Shown here in pieces: positions 26,479 through 35,215 of a stretch of DNA of 64,000 nt (its first letter is position 1; each line of letters opens with the position of its first letter). Origin of the DNA: Roseomonas marmotae (GTDB taxonomy: Bacteria; Pseudomonadota; Alphaproteobacteria; Acetobacterales; Acetobacteraceae); assembly GCF_017654485.1 (NCBI RefSeq), contig NZ_CP061091.1:2858501-2922500 (forward strand). Direction: 5' to 3'. The notes beneath the pieces were generated by a model that saw nothing but the letters and a program-made list of their open reading frames with translations, ran no database searches and was not told the DNA's origin. The position numbers were made by a program, and so were the translations under genes.

Positions 26479-27438
26479 ATGAAGATCATCGTCACCGGCG
26501 GCGCCGGCTTCCTGGGCAGCCGCGTCATCCGCGCGCTGCTGGCGCAGGGCGGCGGCAAGGACGGCGTGCCGGCATTCGACGGCATCGTCTCCGTCGATCT
26601 CGTCCCCTGCCCCGTGCAGGACCCGCGCGTCTCCTCCGTGACCGGCGATATCGCCGACCCGGCTTTCGCGCGCAGCGTCATCACCCCCGATACGGTCGGC
26701 GTCTACCACCTGGCGGCCGTGCTGAGCGGCGGGTCGGAGCAGGATTTCGACCTGGCGATGCGGGTGAACGTGGACGGCACCCGTGCGTTGCTGGAAGCCG
26801 CCCGCGCCACCGGCCGCGCGCCGCGCTTCGTCTTCACCAGCTCGCTCGCCGTCTTCGGCGGCGAGATGCCGGAGGTGGTACCGGAGAGCATGGCGCTGAT
26901 GCCGGCCTCCACCTATGGCGCGCAGAAGGCGATCGGCGAATTCCTGGTCAACGACTATTCCCGCAAGGGCTTCGTCGATGGCCGGGTCTGCCGCCTGCCG
27001 ACCATCGTCGTGCGGCCGGGCAAGCCGAATTCCGCCGCCTCCTCCTTCGCCAGCGGCATCATCCGTGAGCCCCTGGCCGGCATCCCCGCCAATTGCCCGG
27101 TGCCGCTGGAGACGCGGATGTGGCTCTCCTCCCCCGACGCGGCGGTAGCCAACCTCGTCCATGCCATCGCGGTGGATAGCGCGAAGATCGGCCAGTGGCG
27201 CACGCTGAACCTGCCGGGCCTCTGCGTGACGGTGGCGGAGATGCTGGCGAGCCTGGAGCGGGTCGGCGGCGCCGCCTCCCGTGCCCTGGTCAGCCATGAG
27301 CTGGAGCAGCGGGTGATGGATATCGTCTGCTCCTGGCCCGGTGCGTTCGATGTCGCCCGCCCGCTGGCGCTGGGCTTCACCCGCGACAGCGACTTCGACA
27401 GCGTAGTGCGCCAGTACAAGGACGAATTCGTCCGCTGA
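26479..27438 (+). CDS. denD: D-erythronate dehydrogenase DenD (extended SDR)
   Basis: The 319-residue protein is an NAD-dependent short-chain dehydrogenase of the extended type: TGGAGFLGSR at residues 6-15, then VYHLAAVLSGGSEQDFD, and the catalytic Y-x3-K as YGAQK. The SGGSEQDFDL stretch and the surrounding genes match DenD, which oxidises D-erythronate to 2-oxo-tetronate. AAGGAG lies 9 bases upstream of the ATG at 26479; the longer open frame upstream overlaps the deoR gene and is rejected. With LtnD, it gives the operon two entry points. A general uronate or sugar epimerase is the less likely alternative. Confidence 0.9.
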   Translation: MKIIVTGGAGFLGSRVIRALLAQGGGKDGVPAFDGIVSVDLVPCPVQDPRVSSVTGDIADPAFARSVITPDTVGVYHLAAVLSGGSEQDFDLAMRVNVDGTRALLEAARATGRAPRFVFTSSLAVFGGEMPEVVPESMALMPASTYGAQKAIGEFLVNDYSRKGFVDGRVCRLPTIVVRPGKPNSAASSFASGIIREPLAGIPANCPVPLETRMWLSSPDAAVANLVHAIAVDSAKIGQWRTLNLPGLCVTVAEMLASLERVGGAASRALVSHELEQRVMDIVCSWPGAFDVARPLALGFTRDSDFDSVVRQYKDEFVR

Positions 27439-27496
27439 GTCCAATACCGCCGGGCGCCCGGTCTGGCGGCACTTCTGAGAATGCCTGGAGACTTCA

Positions 27497-28900
27497 ATGA
27501 ACGCTGCCGCTCAAGCGGTCGGGCCGCAGGCCATTGTCGGCCTGGTTTTTGGCATCATACTGCTGATCTTCCTGGTCCTGCGTACCAAGGTCCACGCCAT
27601 CGTGGCGCTGGTGATCGCCGCCTCCATCGCCGGCCTCTCCGCCGGCATGGCCCCGGATGCCGTGGTGAAGTCCATCACCACCGGCTTCGGCGCCACCCTC
27701 TCGACCATCGGCCTCGTCATCGGCTTCGGCGTGATGATGGGCCGTATCCTGGAGATCTCCGGCGCCGCCGAGAAGCTGGCCATCACCCTGGTCCGCTGGC
27801 TCGGTGAGAAGAAGGAGGAATGGGCAATGATGGCCACCGGCTACATCGTCTCCATCCCCATCTTCTGCGACAGCGCCTTCGTCATCCTCAACCCGCTGGT
27901 GCGCGCGCTGGCACGCAATACCGGCCGTTCCGTCCTGACGCTGGGCATCGCCCTGGCGGGCGGGCTGATGCTGACGCACCATGCCGTGCCGCCGACCCCG
28001 GGCCCGCTGGGCGCGGCCGGCATCTTCGGCGTCGATATCGGGCTGATGATCTTCTGGGGCGTGGTGCTGACGCTGCCCGCCACCTTCACCATCATCCTCT
28101 ATGCCCGCGCCATGGGCCCGAGGATCGAGGCGATGATCCAGCGGGAGACCGGCGATACCCTGACCACCTCCGCCGCCTTCGAGCAGTTCAAGCAGGATGC
28201 CACGGCGCGCGAGAAGGTGCTGCCGCCGCTCTGGCTGTCCATGCTGCCGATCGCCGTGCCGATCCTGCTGATCTTCGTCAACACCGTCGTCTCCGGCATC
28301 GTCACCGCCGGCGGTGCCTCAGCCAGCAGCCCGTTGGTGCAGGCCTGCGCCTTCATCGGCAATCCCGTGATCGCGGTGGGCCTGGGCGTCATCATCGCCG
28401 TCTATGGCCTGGCGCGGAATCTGACCCAGCACGAGACGATGGCGGAGCTGGAGAAGGGCATCGAGGCCGCCGGCATCATCATGCTGGTGACGGGCGCCGG
28501 CGGCGCGCTGGGCGCGGTGCTGCGCGACAGCGGCACGGGCACCTATATCGGCCAGTGGGTGGCGACCCTGCCGCTGCCGGCCGTGCTGATCCCCTTCGTC
28601 ATCGCCACGCTGGTGCGCCTGATCCAGGGCAGCGGCACGGTGGCCATGATCACCGGCGCCTCCATCTCGGCCCCCATCCTGGCGCAGATCCCGGATGTGA
28701 ACCTGGTCTTCGCGGCCCAGGCGGCCTGCATCGGCTCGATGGTCTTCGGCTACTTCAACGACAGCTACTTCTGGGTCATCAATCGCATCCTCGGCGTGAA
28801 GAGCGCCAAGCATCAGATGCTGACCTGGTCGATCCCCAGCACCATCGGCTGGGCCACCAGCCTGGTCACGCTGCTGGTGCTCAACGCCATCTTCGGATGA
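27497..28900 (+). CDS. GntP-family sugar-acid permease
   Basis: The 467-residue protein is highly hydrophobic with about a dozen membrane segments and the GntP family pattern: VGLVFGIILLIFLVLRTKVH at the start, GRILEISGAAEKLA, and HHAVPPTPGPLGAAG in the middle. GntP proteins import gluconate and related sugar acids by proton symport. Its place between denD and otnC strongly suggests it imports threonate or erythronate. GGAG lies 6 bases before the ATG at 27497. The gene starts 58 bases after denD, a spacing without an obvious terminator, so the operon continues. Confidence 0.93.
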   Translation: MNAAAQAVGPQAIVGLVFGIILLIFLVLRTKVHAIVALVIAASIAGLSAGMAPDAVVKSITTGFGATLSTIGLVIGFGVMMGRILEISGAAEKLAITLVRWLGEKKEEWAMMATGYIVSIPIFCDSAFVILNPLVRALARNTGRSVLTLGIALAGGLMLTHHAVPPTPGPLGAAGIFGVDIGLMIFWGVVLTLPATFTIILYARAMGPRIEAMIQRETGDTLTTSAAFEQFKQDATAREKVLPPLWLSMLPIAVPILLIFVNTVVSGIVTAGGASASSPLVQACAFIGNPVIAVGLGVIIAVYGLARNLTQHETMAELEKGIEAAGIIMLVTGAGGALGAVLRDSGTGTYIGQWVATLPLPAVLIPFVIATLVRLIQGSGTVAMITGASISAPILAQIPDVNLVFAAQAACIGSMVFGYFNDSYFWVINRILGVKSAKHQMLTWSIPSTIGWATSLVTLLVLNAIFG

Positions 28901-28980
28901 CGCTCCGGCGGGGCGCCGGTGTTCCGGCGCCCCACCCTTACTGCCTCCCGGCCGCTGTTCTCACTGCATGGAATGGAAAC

Positions 28981-29613
28981 ATGACCGAGTCCGAACTGCG
29001 CGACCTTCTCGTCGAACTCGGCGCCAGCCTCTTCGCGCGGGGCTATTCCGTCGGCAGCGCCGGCAATATCAGCGTGCGCCTGCCGGACGGCTATCTGATG
29101 ACGCCGACCAATTCCTCCCTGGGCCGGCTCAAACCCGAGCGCATCAGCAAGCTCGACCTGGGCTGGAACCACATCAGCGGTGACAAGCCCTCGAAGGAGG
29201 TCTTCATGCACCGCGCCGTGTTGACCGCGCGGCCGGAGGCGGGTGCCGTGGTGCATCTGCACTCCACCTATGCCACCGCCATCGGCTGCCTGGCGGGGCC
29301 GGAGGACACGGCGCCCATCCCGCCGCTGACGCCTTATTTCGTCATGCGCGTCGGGCGGAAGCTGCCGGTGATCCGCTACTACCGCCCCGGCGATGCCGCC
29401 ATGGAGCAGGACATTCATGACGCCGCCCGCGAGGCACGCGCCATTCTGCTGGCCAATCATGGCCCCGTCGTCTCGGGCAAGACCCTCGTGGATGCGGTCT
29501 ATGCGGCGGAGGAACTGGAGGAATCCGCCAAGCTGGCGCTGATGCTGCGCGGCCAGGGCCCGCGGGAACTGACGCCGGAGCAGGTGGACGACCTGCTCCA
29601 GACCTTCGGCTGA
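28981..29613 (+). CDS. otnC: 3-oxo-tetronate 4-phosphate decarboxylase OtnC (class II aldolase family)
   Basis: The 210-residue protein has the class II aldolase/adducin pattern: SAGNISVRLPDGYLMTPTN, zinc ligands in VVHLHSTYAT, and a further histidine in LANHGPVV. OtnC decarboxylates 3-oxo-tetronate 4-phosphate to dihydroxyacetone phosphate, the final step of the pathway. I chose the ATG at 28981 because it gives the usual family start; upstream, the frame only overlaps gntP. It is the last gene of the operon, followed by a strong terminator at 29621. Confidence 0.92.
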   Translation: MTESELRDLLVELGASLFARGYSVGSAGNISVRLPDGYLMTPTNSSLGRLKPERISKLDLGWNHISGDKPSKEVFMHRAVLTARPEAGAVVHLHSTYATAIGCLAGPEDTAPIPPLTPYFVMRVGRKLPVIRYYRPGDAAMEQDIHDAAREARAILLANHGPVVSGKTLVDAVYAAEELEESAKLALMLRGQGPRELTPEQVDDLLQTFG

Positions 29614-29620
29614 AAAGCCA

Positions 29621-29654
29621 GCCCGCCGCGCAGGCCGCGCGGCGGGCTTTTGTT
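29621..29654. terminator. Strong bidirectional terminator between otnC and ilvD
   Basis: GCCCGCCGCGC and GCGCGGCGGGC form a perfect 11-bp GC-rich stem with a 5-base loop, followed by TTTTGTTT on the plus strand. AAAA precedes the stem, so the minus strand also reads a T-tract after it. It serves otnC from the left and ilvD from the right. Confidence 0.9.
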
Positions 29655-29681
29655 TGCCGGTATCAGCGCCGGCGGTGCTGG

Positions 29682-31535
29682 TTAGCGCCGGCGGCGTTGG
29701 TCCACGTCGCGCACCGCGCCGCGCGCGGCGCTGGTGGTCAGGGCCGCATAGGCCCGGAGCGCGGCCGAGACCTGCCGCTCGCGGTTCTCCGGCTGCCAGG
29801 CCGTCTCGCCCTTCTGCTCCATGGCGGCGCGGCGGCGCTGCAACTCCTCGTCCGGCACGGCGAGGCGGATCACCCGGTTGGGGATGTCGATCTCGATCCG
29901 GTCGCCTTCCTCCACCAGCCCGATCGTCCCGCCTTCGGCTGCCTCCGGCGAGACATGGCCGATGGAAAGGCCGGAGGAGCCGCCGGAGAAGCGGCCATCC
30001 GTCACCAGGGCGCAGGCCTTCCCCAGGCCCTTCGACTTCAGGTAGCTGGTCGGATAGAGCATCTCCTGCATGCCCGGGCCGCCCTTCGGCCCCTCGTAGC
30101 GGATCAGCACGATATCGCCCGCCACCACGCGGCCACCCAGGATGCCCTCCACGGCGGCGTCCTGGCTCTCGAAGAGCCGGGCCGGGCCGCTGAAGGTCAG
30201 GATGCTGGCATCCACGCCCGCCGTCTTCACGATGCAGCCGTCCTCGGCCAGGTTGCCGTAGAGCACGGCCAGCCCGCCGTCGCGGGAGAAGGCATGGTCG
30301 AGGTCGCGGATCACGCCCTTCTCGCGATCCAGGTCCAGTTCCTCCCAGCGGGCGGACTGGCTGAAGGCCTCGGTGGTCGGGATGCCGCCGGGCGCGGCGC
30401 GGAAGAAGTCATGCGCCGTGCGGCTCTCGGTACGCCGCACATCCCAGCGGGCCAGGGCCTCGCTGAGCGTCGCGGCATGCACGGTGGCGCAATCGGTGTT
30501 GATCAGCCCGGCGCGGTCCAGCTCGCCCAGGATACCCATGATGCCGCCGGCACGGTGCACATCCTCGACATGCACATCCGCCACGGCCGGCGCCACCTTG
30601 CAGAGCACCGGCACGCGCCGGGAGAGGCGGTCGATGTCGCGCATGGTGAAGTCCACCCCGCCCTCCTGCGCCGCGGCCAGCAGGTGCAGCACGGTGTTGG
30701 TGGAGCCGCCCATGGCGATATCCAGCGTCATCGCATTCTCGAAGGCCGCGAGGCTGGCGATGGAACGCGGCAGGGCGGTGGCATCATCCTGCTCATAGTA
30801 GCGACGCGCCAGGTCCACGATCACCCGCCCGGCCTCCAGGAACAGGCCCTTGCGGTCGGCATGGGTGGCGAGCACCGTGCCATTGCCCGGCAGCGCCAAG
30901 CCCAGCGCCTCGGTCAGGCAGTTCATGGAATTGGCCGTGAACATGCCGGAGCAGGAGCCGCAGGTCGGGCAGGCCGACCGCTCGATGACCTTCACCTCCT
31001 CATCCGTCACGCTGCTGTCGGCCGCGGCGACCATGGCGTCGATCAGGTCGACCGCACGCTTGACGCCGCGATGCACGACCTTGCCGGCCTCCATCGGGCC
31101 GCCGGAGACGAAGACGGTGGGGATGTTGAGGCGCATCGCCGCCATCAGCATGCCCGGCGTGATCTTGTCGCAGTTGGAGATGCAGACCAGCGCATCGGCG
31201 CAATGCGCGTTCACCATGTATTCGACGCTGTCGGCGATCAGCTCGCGCGAGGGCAGGCTATAGAGCATGCCGCCATGGCCCATGGCGATGCCGTCATCCA
31301 CCGCGATGGTGTTGAATTCCTTGGCCACACCGCCCGCGGCCTCGATCTCCCGCGCCACCATCTGGCCGAGGTCCTTGAGGTGGACATGGCCCGGGACGAA
31401 CTGGGTGAAGGAATTGGCGATGGCGATGATCGGCTTGCCGAAATCGGAATCCTTCATGCCGGTGGCACGCCAGAGGCCACGGGCACCGGCCATGTTGCGG
31501 CCGTGGGTAGTCGTACGCGAGCGGTAGGCAGGCAT
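29682..31535 (-). CDS. ilvD: Dihydroxy-acid dehydratase IlvD
   Basis: The 617-residue length matches IlvD (about 616 in E. coli). Iron-sulfur and active-site motifs are present: [15 protein letters not shown], then [18 protein letters not shown], and [17 protein letters not shown] near the C-terminus. It removes water from 2,3-dihydroxy acids to give the keto acids of valine, leucine and isoleucine. Its closeness to the sugar-acid operon raises the chance of a sugar-acid dehydratase, since the families are related, but the N-terminus ([20 protein letters not shown] in part) and length favour true IlvD. It is monocistronic and convergent with otnC. Confidence 0.94.
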   Translation of the reverse strand: MPAYRSRTTTHGRNMAGARGLWRATGMKDSDFGKPIIAIANSFTQFVPGHVHLKDLGQMVAREIEAAGGVAKEFNTIAVDDGIAMGHGGMLYSLPSRELIADSVEYMVNAHCADALVCISNCDKITPGMLMAAMRLNIPTVFVSGGPMEAGKVVHRGVKRAVDLIDAMVAAADSSVTDEEVKVIERSACPTCGSCSGMFTANSMNCLTEALGLALPGNGTVLATHADRKGLFLEAGRVIVDLARRYYEQDDATALPRSIASLAAFENAMTLDIAMGGSTNTVLHLLAAAQEGGVDFTMRDIDRLSRRVPVLCKVAPAVADVHVEDVHRAGGIMGILGELDRAGLINTDCATVHAATLSEALARWDVRRTESRTAHDFFRAAPGGIPTTEAFSQSARWEELDLDREKGVIRDLDHAFSRDGGLAVLYGNLAEDGCIVKTAGVDASILTFSGPARLFESQDAAVEGILGGRVVAGDIVLIRYEGPKGGPGMQEMLYPTSYLKSKGLGKACALVTDGRFSGGSSGLSIGHVSPEAAEGGTIGLVEEGDRIEIDIPNRVIRLAVPDEELQRRRAAMEQKGETAWQPENRERQVSAALRAYAALTTSAARGAVRDVDQRRRR

Positions 31536-31845
31536 CTCCGGGTGTCCCTCTTGTGACGTTGGGGCTGGTCCCGGCCGCTATTCCCACAGAATACCTGGTC
31601 GGGGTGGGAGATCGGTTTACCCCCTCCCCCGCCTCTCGGCCACCCCCCCAGACCTCCGCTCATGGCGGCTCTGCGGAGGTGGACGGGCACGGCGGCACCC
31701 GCGCCATCCGGATGCCCCATATGGCACGGGCCGGGCGATGGCGCCCGGCCCGTAACCTTCCTGTCTCCGCCCTGCCTGGGCCGGAACCTGGCGGGAGGCG
31801 GAGACGCGTGCGTGGCGGGATGGCTCACACCATCCCGCCCGATAT
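31536..31845. other. Intergenic region between ilvD and the first PEP-CTERM gene
   Basis: No gene is visible in these 310 bases. Near ilvD it should hold that gene's promoter (reverse strand, rightward side). An inverted repeat of 11 bp, ACGGGCCGGGC with GCCCGGCCCGT, spans 31726-31753 but has no T-tract on either strand. A second stem-loop lies directly after the PEP-CTERM gene (31814-31839). Confidence 0.5.
31814..31839 (-). terminator. Stem-loop just after PEP-CTERM gene 1
   Basis: GGCGGGATGG and CCATCCCGCC form a perfect 10-bp stem with a 6-base loop, 6 bases past the stop codon. No T-run follows on the minus strand, so it may be a 3' end stabiliser or a factor-dependent terminator. A similar stem-loop follows PEP-CTERM gene 2. 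Confidence 0.5.
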
Positions 31846-32550
31846 TCAGGAGTTGCGGCGGCGGGTGCGCGCCAGCATGCCCAGGCCCAGCAGGCCCGTG
31901 CTGAACAGCGCGATGGAGGCCGGCTCCGGCACCGCCACGATCTGCGAGCTGGCGCTGAGCGTCGCGCCGCCGCCCGTGAAGGTGGCCTCGATCACCATGG
32001 TCATGGCGAAAAGCTCATTCGGCAGCGACAGGTCGCTGTTGATGACGCTGGTGGCATCGGCCGGGCTGGTGAAGGTCGCCGTGGCCAGCAGGATATCGCT
32101 GATGTCGAAGGCGATGTTGCTGGCGCTGGCGTAGTTGGAGATGGTGACCTCCGAAACCATGCCCTGGGCGGCCAGCAGATTGGCCGTCAGGGTATTGGCC
32201 AGCTGCGCCGTCAGGCCACCGGCGCTGATGCTGGGCAGGTCGGTCTGGGTGAATTCCAGCCGCAGCGTATGCGTGCCGCTGAAGTTGGTGTTGGAGGAGA
32301 TCTGGTTCGTCTGGCCCGTCATGGTCGGCACGGGATTAGCCGGCGAGCCCGAGGCGAAACCCGAGACGAACGAGAAGTAAGTCGTGCCGCCCGCGAGGCT
32401 GAGAACGCCAGTATCAGAGGTGGCCGTAAGGCTCGGCACCGCGACACCGTCCTCAAAAACGCGCAGCGACAGGGTCGGCGCGGCTTCTGCCTGGATCTGG
32501 AAGCCAGTCATACCCATCAGCGCGACCGCCGCGAACAGAATCTTACGCAT
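31846..32550 (-). CDS. PEP-CTERM sorting-domain protein 1
   Basis: The 234-residue protein has a signal peptide (MRKILFAAVALMGMTGF, cleaved near AEA, residue 23), a Ser/Thr/Ala/Gly-rich body with no recognised enzyme domain, and a textbook PEP-CTERM tail at 207-234: VPEPASIALFSTGLLGLGML followed by ARTRRR. Such tails are recognised and cleaved by exosortase XrtA, encoded at 36225-37721, and the proteins end up in the exopolysaccharide matrix. GGAAGGA lies 8 bases ahead of the ATG. A sigma-54 promoter lies 58 bases upstream. It is a paralogue of the protein at 35216-35968; the last 94 coding-strand bases before the extreme end are identical. Confidence 0.93.
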   Translation of the reverse strand: MRKILFAAVALMGMTGFQIQAEAAPTLSLRVFEDGVAVPSLTATSDTGVLSLAGGTTYFSFVSGFASGSPANPVPTMTGQTNQISSNTNFSGTHTLRLEFTQTDLPSISAGGLTAQLANTLTANLLAAQGMVSEVTISNYASASNIAFDISDILLATATFTSPADATSVINSDLSLPNELFAMTMVIEATFTGGGATLSASSQIVAVPEPASIALFSTGLLGLGMLARTRRRNS

Positions 32551-32607
32551 CCGCTATTTCCTTCCTATCGACAGGCTGGCCTGGATGGCGTGCCTGCCTT
32601 CTTGGAA

Positions 32608-32623
32608 AGCATGTACCGTGCCA
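32608..32623 (-). promoter_or_regulatory. Sigma-54 promoter of PEP-CTERM gene 1
   Basis: On the minus strand the sequence reads TGGCACGGTACATGCT, with the strict GG-N10-GC spacing and a perfect TGGCACG -24 box. The -12 box ATGC differs from TTGC by one base. The predicted transcript would start about 46 bases before the ATG. PrsR, encoded in the same locus, is a sigma-54 activator. Confidence 0.8.
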
Positions 32624-32684
32624 CTGAAAACGTTGTTATTTTCCAGTCAGTTATACGGTTTTACGCCTCACGGTTCTTTTATGT

Positions 32685-32700
32685 GTAAGGAACGCCGACA
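32685..32700 (+). promoter_or_regulatory. Candidate activator site GTAA-N6-CCGACA upstream of PEP-CTERM gene 1
   Basis: GTAAGGAACGCCGACA lies 75 bases from the -12 box of the sigma-54 promoter. The same pattern is found 76 bases from the -12 box of PEP-CTERM gene 2. It is directly followed by an inverted repeat AGTTTT-CTAC-AAAACT (32700-32715). An enhancer site for PrsR is the simplest reading; this is inference. Confidence 0.55.
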
Positions 32701-32787
32701 GTTTTCTACAAAACTCGTTACGGATTCAGCCATAATTGCCAACCGTAGCCTTGGCTACACGGGTCTATCCGTCGTTTTTTCGGACTA

Positions 32788-33647
32788 GAGGTTGTTATGG
32801 ACCTCTGGGCTGGTAACGACCAGGTTGCGGGGCATGAGTTCCCGCAAGCCGTATCCATCCGATGTATCTGATGAAGAATGGGCGCTGGTCGCGCCCTATC
32901 TGACGCTCTTGCCGGAGCAGGCTGGGCAGCGGGAGCATCCCCTGCGCGAAGTGTTCAACGGCTTGCGCTACGTGGTGAAGACCGGCGCGCCCTGGCGCTG
33001 GATGCCGAATGACCTGCCACCCTGGGCGGCGGTGTACCAGCAGACGCAGCGCTGGCTGACGGCAGGCTGCTTCGAGGCACTGGCCGAGGACCTCCGCACC
33101 GTGCTGCGGCTAGCTGCCGGACGGAAGGCGCAGCCCACCGCTGCCATCCTGGACAGCCGGACCTTGCGCTCCACGCCAGAGAGCGGCGAGCGGGCGGGCT
33201 ACGATGGCGCCAAGCGCAAGAAGGGTTCCAAGCTGCACCTGGCGGTGGACACGCTGGGGCATCTGCTGGCGCTGCACGTTACGCCTGCCAGTGCCGACGA
33301 CCGCGCTGAGGTTGGGCGGCTTGCCCAAGCCGTGCAGGCCTCGACGGGCCAGAGCGTCGATCTGGCCTATGTCGACCAGGGCTATACCGGCCAGAAGGCG
33401 GCCGACGCTGCCAAGGCGCATGGCATCGAGTTGGAGGTGATCAAGCTGCCGGAGGCCAAGCGCGGCTTTGTGCTGCTGCCGCGACGCTGGGTGGTGGAAC
33501 GCTCCTTTGCTTGGGCTACTCGCTTCCGCCGTTTGGTGAAGGACTATGAGCGCTATGCCAGCACCCTTGCCGACCTGCACCTCGTCGCCTTCACGTGCAT
33601 CATGCTCAAGCAGGCTGCTCAACTGGCCGCAGGTCCATAACAACCTC
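32788..33647 (+). mobile_element. IS5-family insertion sequence, complete
   Basis: The 860-base element is bounded by perfect 16-bp inverted repeats, GAGGTTGTTATGGACC at 32788-32803 and its reverse complement at 33632-33647. TA flanks both ends, as expected for the 2-base target duplication of some IS5 subgroups. It carries one intact transposase. It lies immediately left of an IS701-family element and appears to have inserted into that element's target duplication. It is upstream of PEP-CTERM gene 1 but beyond the sigma-54 promoter and the candidate activator site, so that promoter may still work. Confidence 0.9.
32834..33640 (+). CDS. IS5-family transposase, intact
   Basis: The 268-residue single-ORF transposase begins SSRKPYPSDVSDEEWALVAP, typical of the DUF4096/DDE IS5 group. 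The three catalytic acids are visible in AAILDSRTLR (first Asp), AYVDQGYTG (second Asp) and RRWVVERSFAW (Glu). The ATG at 32834 gives the conserved start; the longer frame from 32792 begins inside the terminal repeat. Its last codons overlap the right inverted repeat, as is normal in these elements. No frameshift or stop interrupts it, so the element is probably active. Confidence 0.92.
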   Translation: MSSRKPYPSDVSDEEWALVAPYLTLLPEQAGQREHPLREVFNGLRYVVKTGAPWRWMPNDLPPWAAVYQQTQRWLTAGCFEALAEDLRTVLRLAAGRKAQPTAAILDSRTLRSTPESGERAGYDGAKRKKGSKLHLAVDTLGHLLALHVTPASADDRAEVGRLAQAVQASTGQSVDLAYVDQGYTGQKAADAAKAHGIELEVIKLPEAKRGFVLLPRRWVVERSFAWATRFRRLVKDYERYASTLADLHLVAFTCIMLKQAAQLAAGP

Positions 33648-33650
33648 TAT

Positions 33651-35064
33651 CACTACCTGGGCATTTTATGATGAGGTGACAGGAACCTGCGTCGGCAGTG
33701 CGGACATCGGATCGGCGTGACGAGATGGCTGAACAGGCGGTCGAGAATGGCGCGTCGCACGGCGGGCAGGCTTGGTGAGGGTGGCGGGCCCGGCATTGGG
33801 GGCCGCATTTTCCCCCCGCCTCGTCCGGCGGTGCGCGGCGAGGCGGAGGTGCTGCAGGTAGGCACAGGCGATGCAGCTCATCAACGCGTGTCGGTGCAGG
33901 CCTGTCCAGGACCGTCCCTCGAAGTGGCCGAGCCCGAGTTCCTGCTTCAGCTGCTGGTGCGCCTGTTCGCAGATCCAGCGTCCTTTGATGGTGGCCGCCA
34001 GCGCCCGCAGCGGTGTGTCGGCGGACAGGTTGCTCAGATAGTACTTCCGCTCGCCGCTAGAGCGCCATTCGCCGACCAGCCAGGCTTCATCACCCGGCAG
34101 ATGCCGGTTGTTGCCCCAAACCGCGCCGTCGCCCACCCGGATGCGCGCCGCGGCGAACCGGGCCGCCAATGCGCCCTTGGTACCCTGCCGCCAGGCGATG
34201 CGGCGCCAGGTTTGCGAGGCCAACACCCTCTCCGCCTCTGCTGGCTCTTCGTTCGGCACTGGCTTACGAGCCCGTCCCTGCGGCGGCACCAGCTGCACGG
34301 CGGCGCTGTAGACCTTCTGGTTGCGCGGGATGCCCACCGCCCAGCGCAGATCCCGAGCATCCAGGCCCTGCCGGAACGCCGCACTTGCGCCATAGCCCGC
34401 ATCGGCCAGCACAGTGCCGAACCGCACGCCGCCGCCCTCAGCCGGTCGAGTTCGTCCAGTGCGATTTCGGCCTTGGTTCGCGGCGCCATCGCCGCCTCCG
34501 GCACGCCTGCCTGGGCACAGCGTGCAGGGTCATCGGTCCACTTCTCCGGCAGGAACAGCCGTAGACCGACCGGAACAGGCACCTCGCCCTGTGCCAGGGT
34601 GAGCGACACCAGCGATTGGCAATTGGCCTTCTTGCCGAGTTGGCCGCAGTACTGCGGCAGCACGCCGACTGACATCGTGCCTTTCTTAGGCAGCGCCGTG
34701 TCATCGATCACCAGCCAAGCCTGCGGACCGCCGACCAGCTTGTCGGCCTGCTGCGCCAGCACCGACCACAGCGGCGCATCATCCCAGGCGGGGCTGGCGA
34801 TGAAGTGCTGCAGCTGGTCGTGGCCGCCCAAGCCAAGCCGGGCGGCCATCGGCTGCAGGCTCTTGCGCTCGCCGGGTCCGAGCAGACCCCGCAGGTAGAG
34901 CGGTGCCCAGGTGCGGCGGGTCTTGCGCCCCAGAACCTCCAGGAACGGCGCTAGCCAGCGATCCAGATCTGCTCCACCACCAAGGATGCTCGTCATCATC
35001 GTCGCCTCCAGCAGGAGGCGTCGCACACCATCAGATCATACGCAAACAAAATGCCCAGGTAGTG
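33651..35064 (-). mobile_element. IS701-family insertion sequence with a broken transposase
   Basis: The 1414-base element has perfect 17-bp terminal inverted repeats, CACTACCTGGGCATTTT at 33651-33667 and its reverse complement at 35048-35064. The right flank is CTAG and the left flank, next to the IS5 element, is CTAT. A 4-base YTAR duplication is typical of IS701, so CTAG with one later change is likely. Its transposase is disrupted by a single-base deletion. It lies between the two PEP-CTERM genes. Confidence 0.88.
33666..34999 (-). pseudogene. IS701-family transposase, frameshifted
   Basis: Two reverse-strand frames together make one IS701-type DDE transposase. The first, from an ATG at 34999, runs through WLVIDDTALPKKGTMSVGV (first catalytic Asp) to ALDELDRLRAA. 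The second resumes at GVRFGTVLADAGYG (second Asp) and continues through RWICEQAHQQLKQELGLGHF (catalytic Glu) to 33666. Restoring one G in the run GCGGCG near 34429-34434 rejoins them into about 445 residues, the usual length. A programmed shift is not known for this family, so I call it a pseudogene. GGAGG lies 6 bases ahead of the 34999 start. Confidence 0.85.
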
Positions 35065-35181
35065 CTAGAACACTTCGGCAGGTCACACCTGCTGGGGAGC
35101 AGGGCAGAAACAGACACGGCACCAGGCTATCGCCCGGTGCCGCTGTCATAACCGCCCAGTGTCAGGCGCCACGAGAAGTGT
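35065..35181. other. Remnant of the spacer between the two PEP-CTERM genes
   Basis: This stretch and 32551-32785 formed one spacer of roughly 390 bases between the PEP-CTERM genes before the two insertion sequences entered. No gene or promoter is visible in it. Confidence 0.5.
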
Positions 35182-35207
35182 GGCGGAGCGGCCGCGGCCG
35201 CTCTGCC
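35182..35207 (-). terminator. Stem-loop just after PEP-CTERM gene 2
   Basis: GGCGGAGCGGCC pairs with GGCCGCTCTGCC across a GC centre, a 12-bp stem with one wobble pair, 8 bases past the stop codon. No T-run follows on the minus strand. It mirrors the stem-loop after PEP-CTERM gene 1. Confidence 0.5.
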
Positions 35208-35215
35208 TGGTATGC

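Noticed and set aside
29697..31556. Plus-strand frame of 619 codons opposite ilvD
   Set aside because: Its His/Gly/Arg-rich product is typical of an antisense shadow; ilvD is unmistakable on the other strand.
31726..31753. Perfect 11-bp inverted repeat downstream of the PEP-CTERM 1 stem-loop
   Set aside because: No T-tract on either strand and no gene end next to it, so I do not call a terminator; it is noted under the intergenic entry.
33666..35026. Programmed frameshifting in the IS701 transposase
   Set aside because: The family uses a single reading frame, and there is no slippery heptamer at the junction; a simple deletion explains it better.
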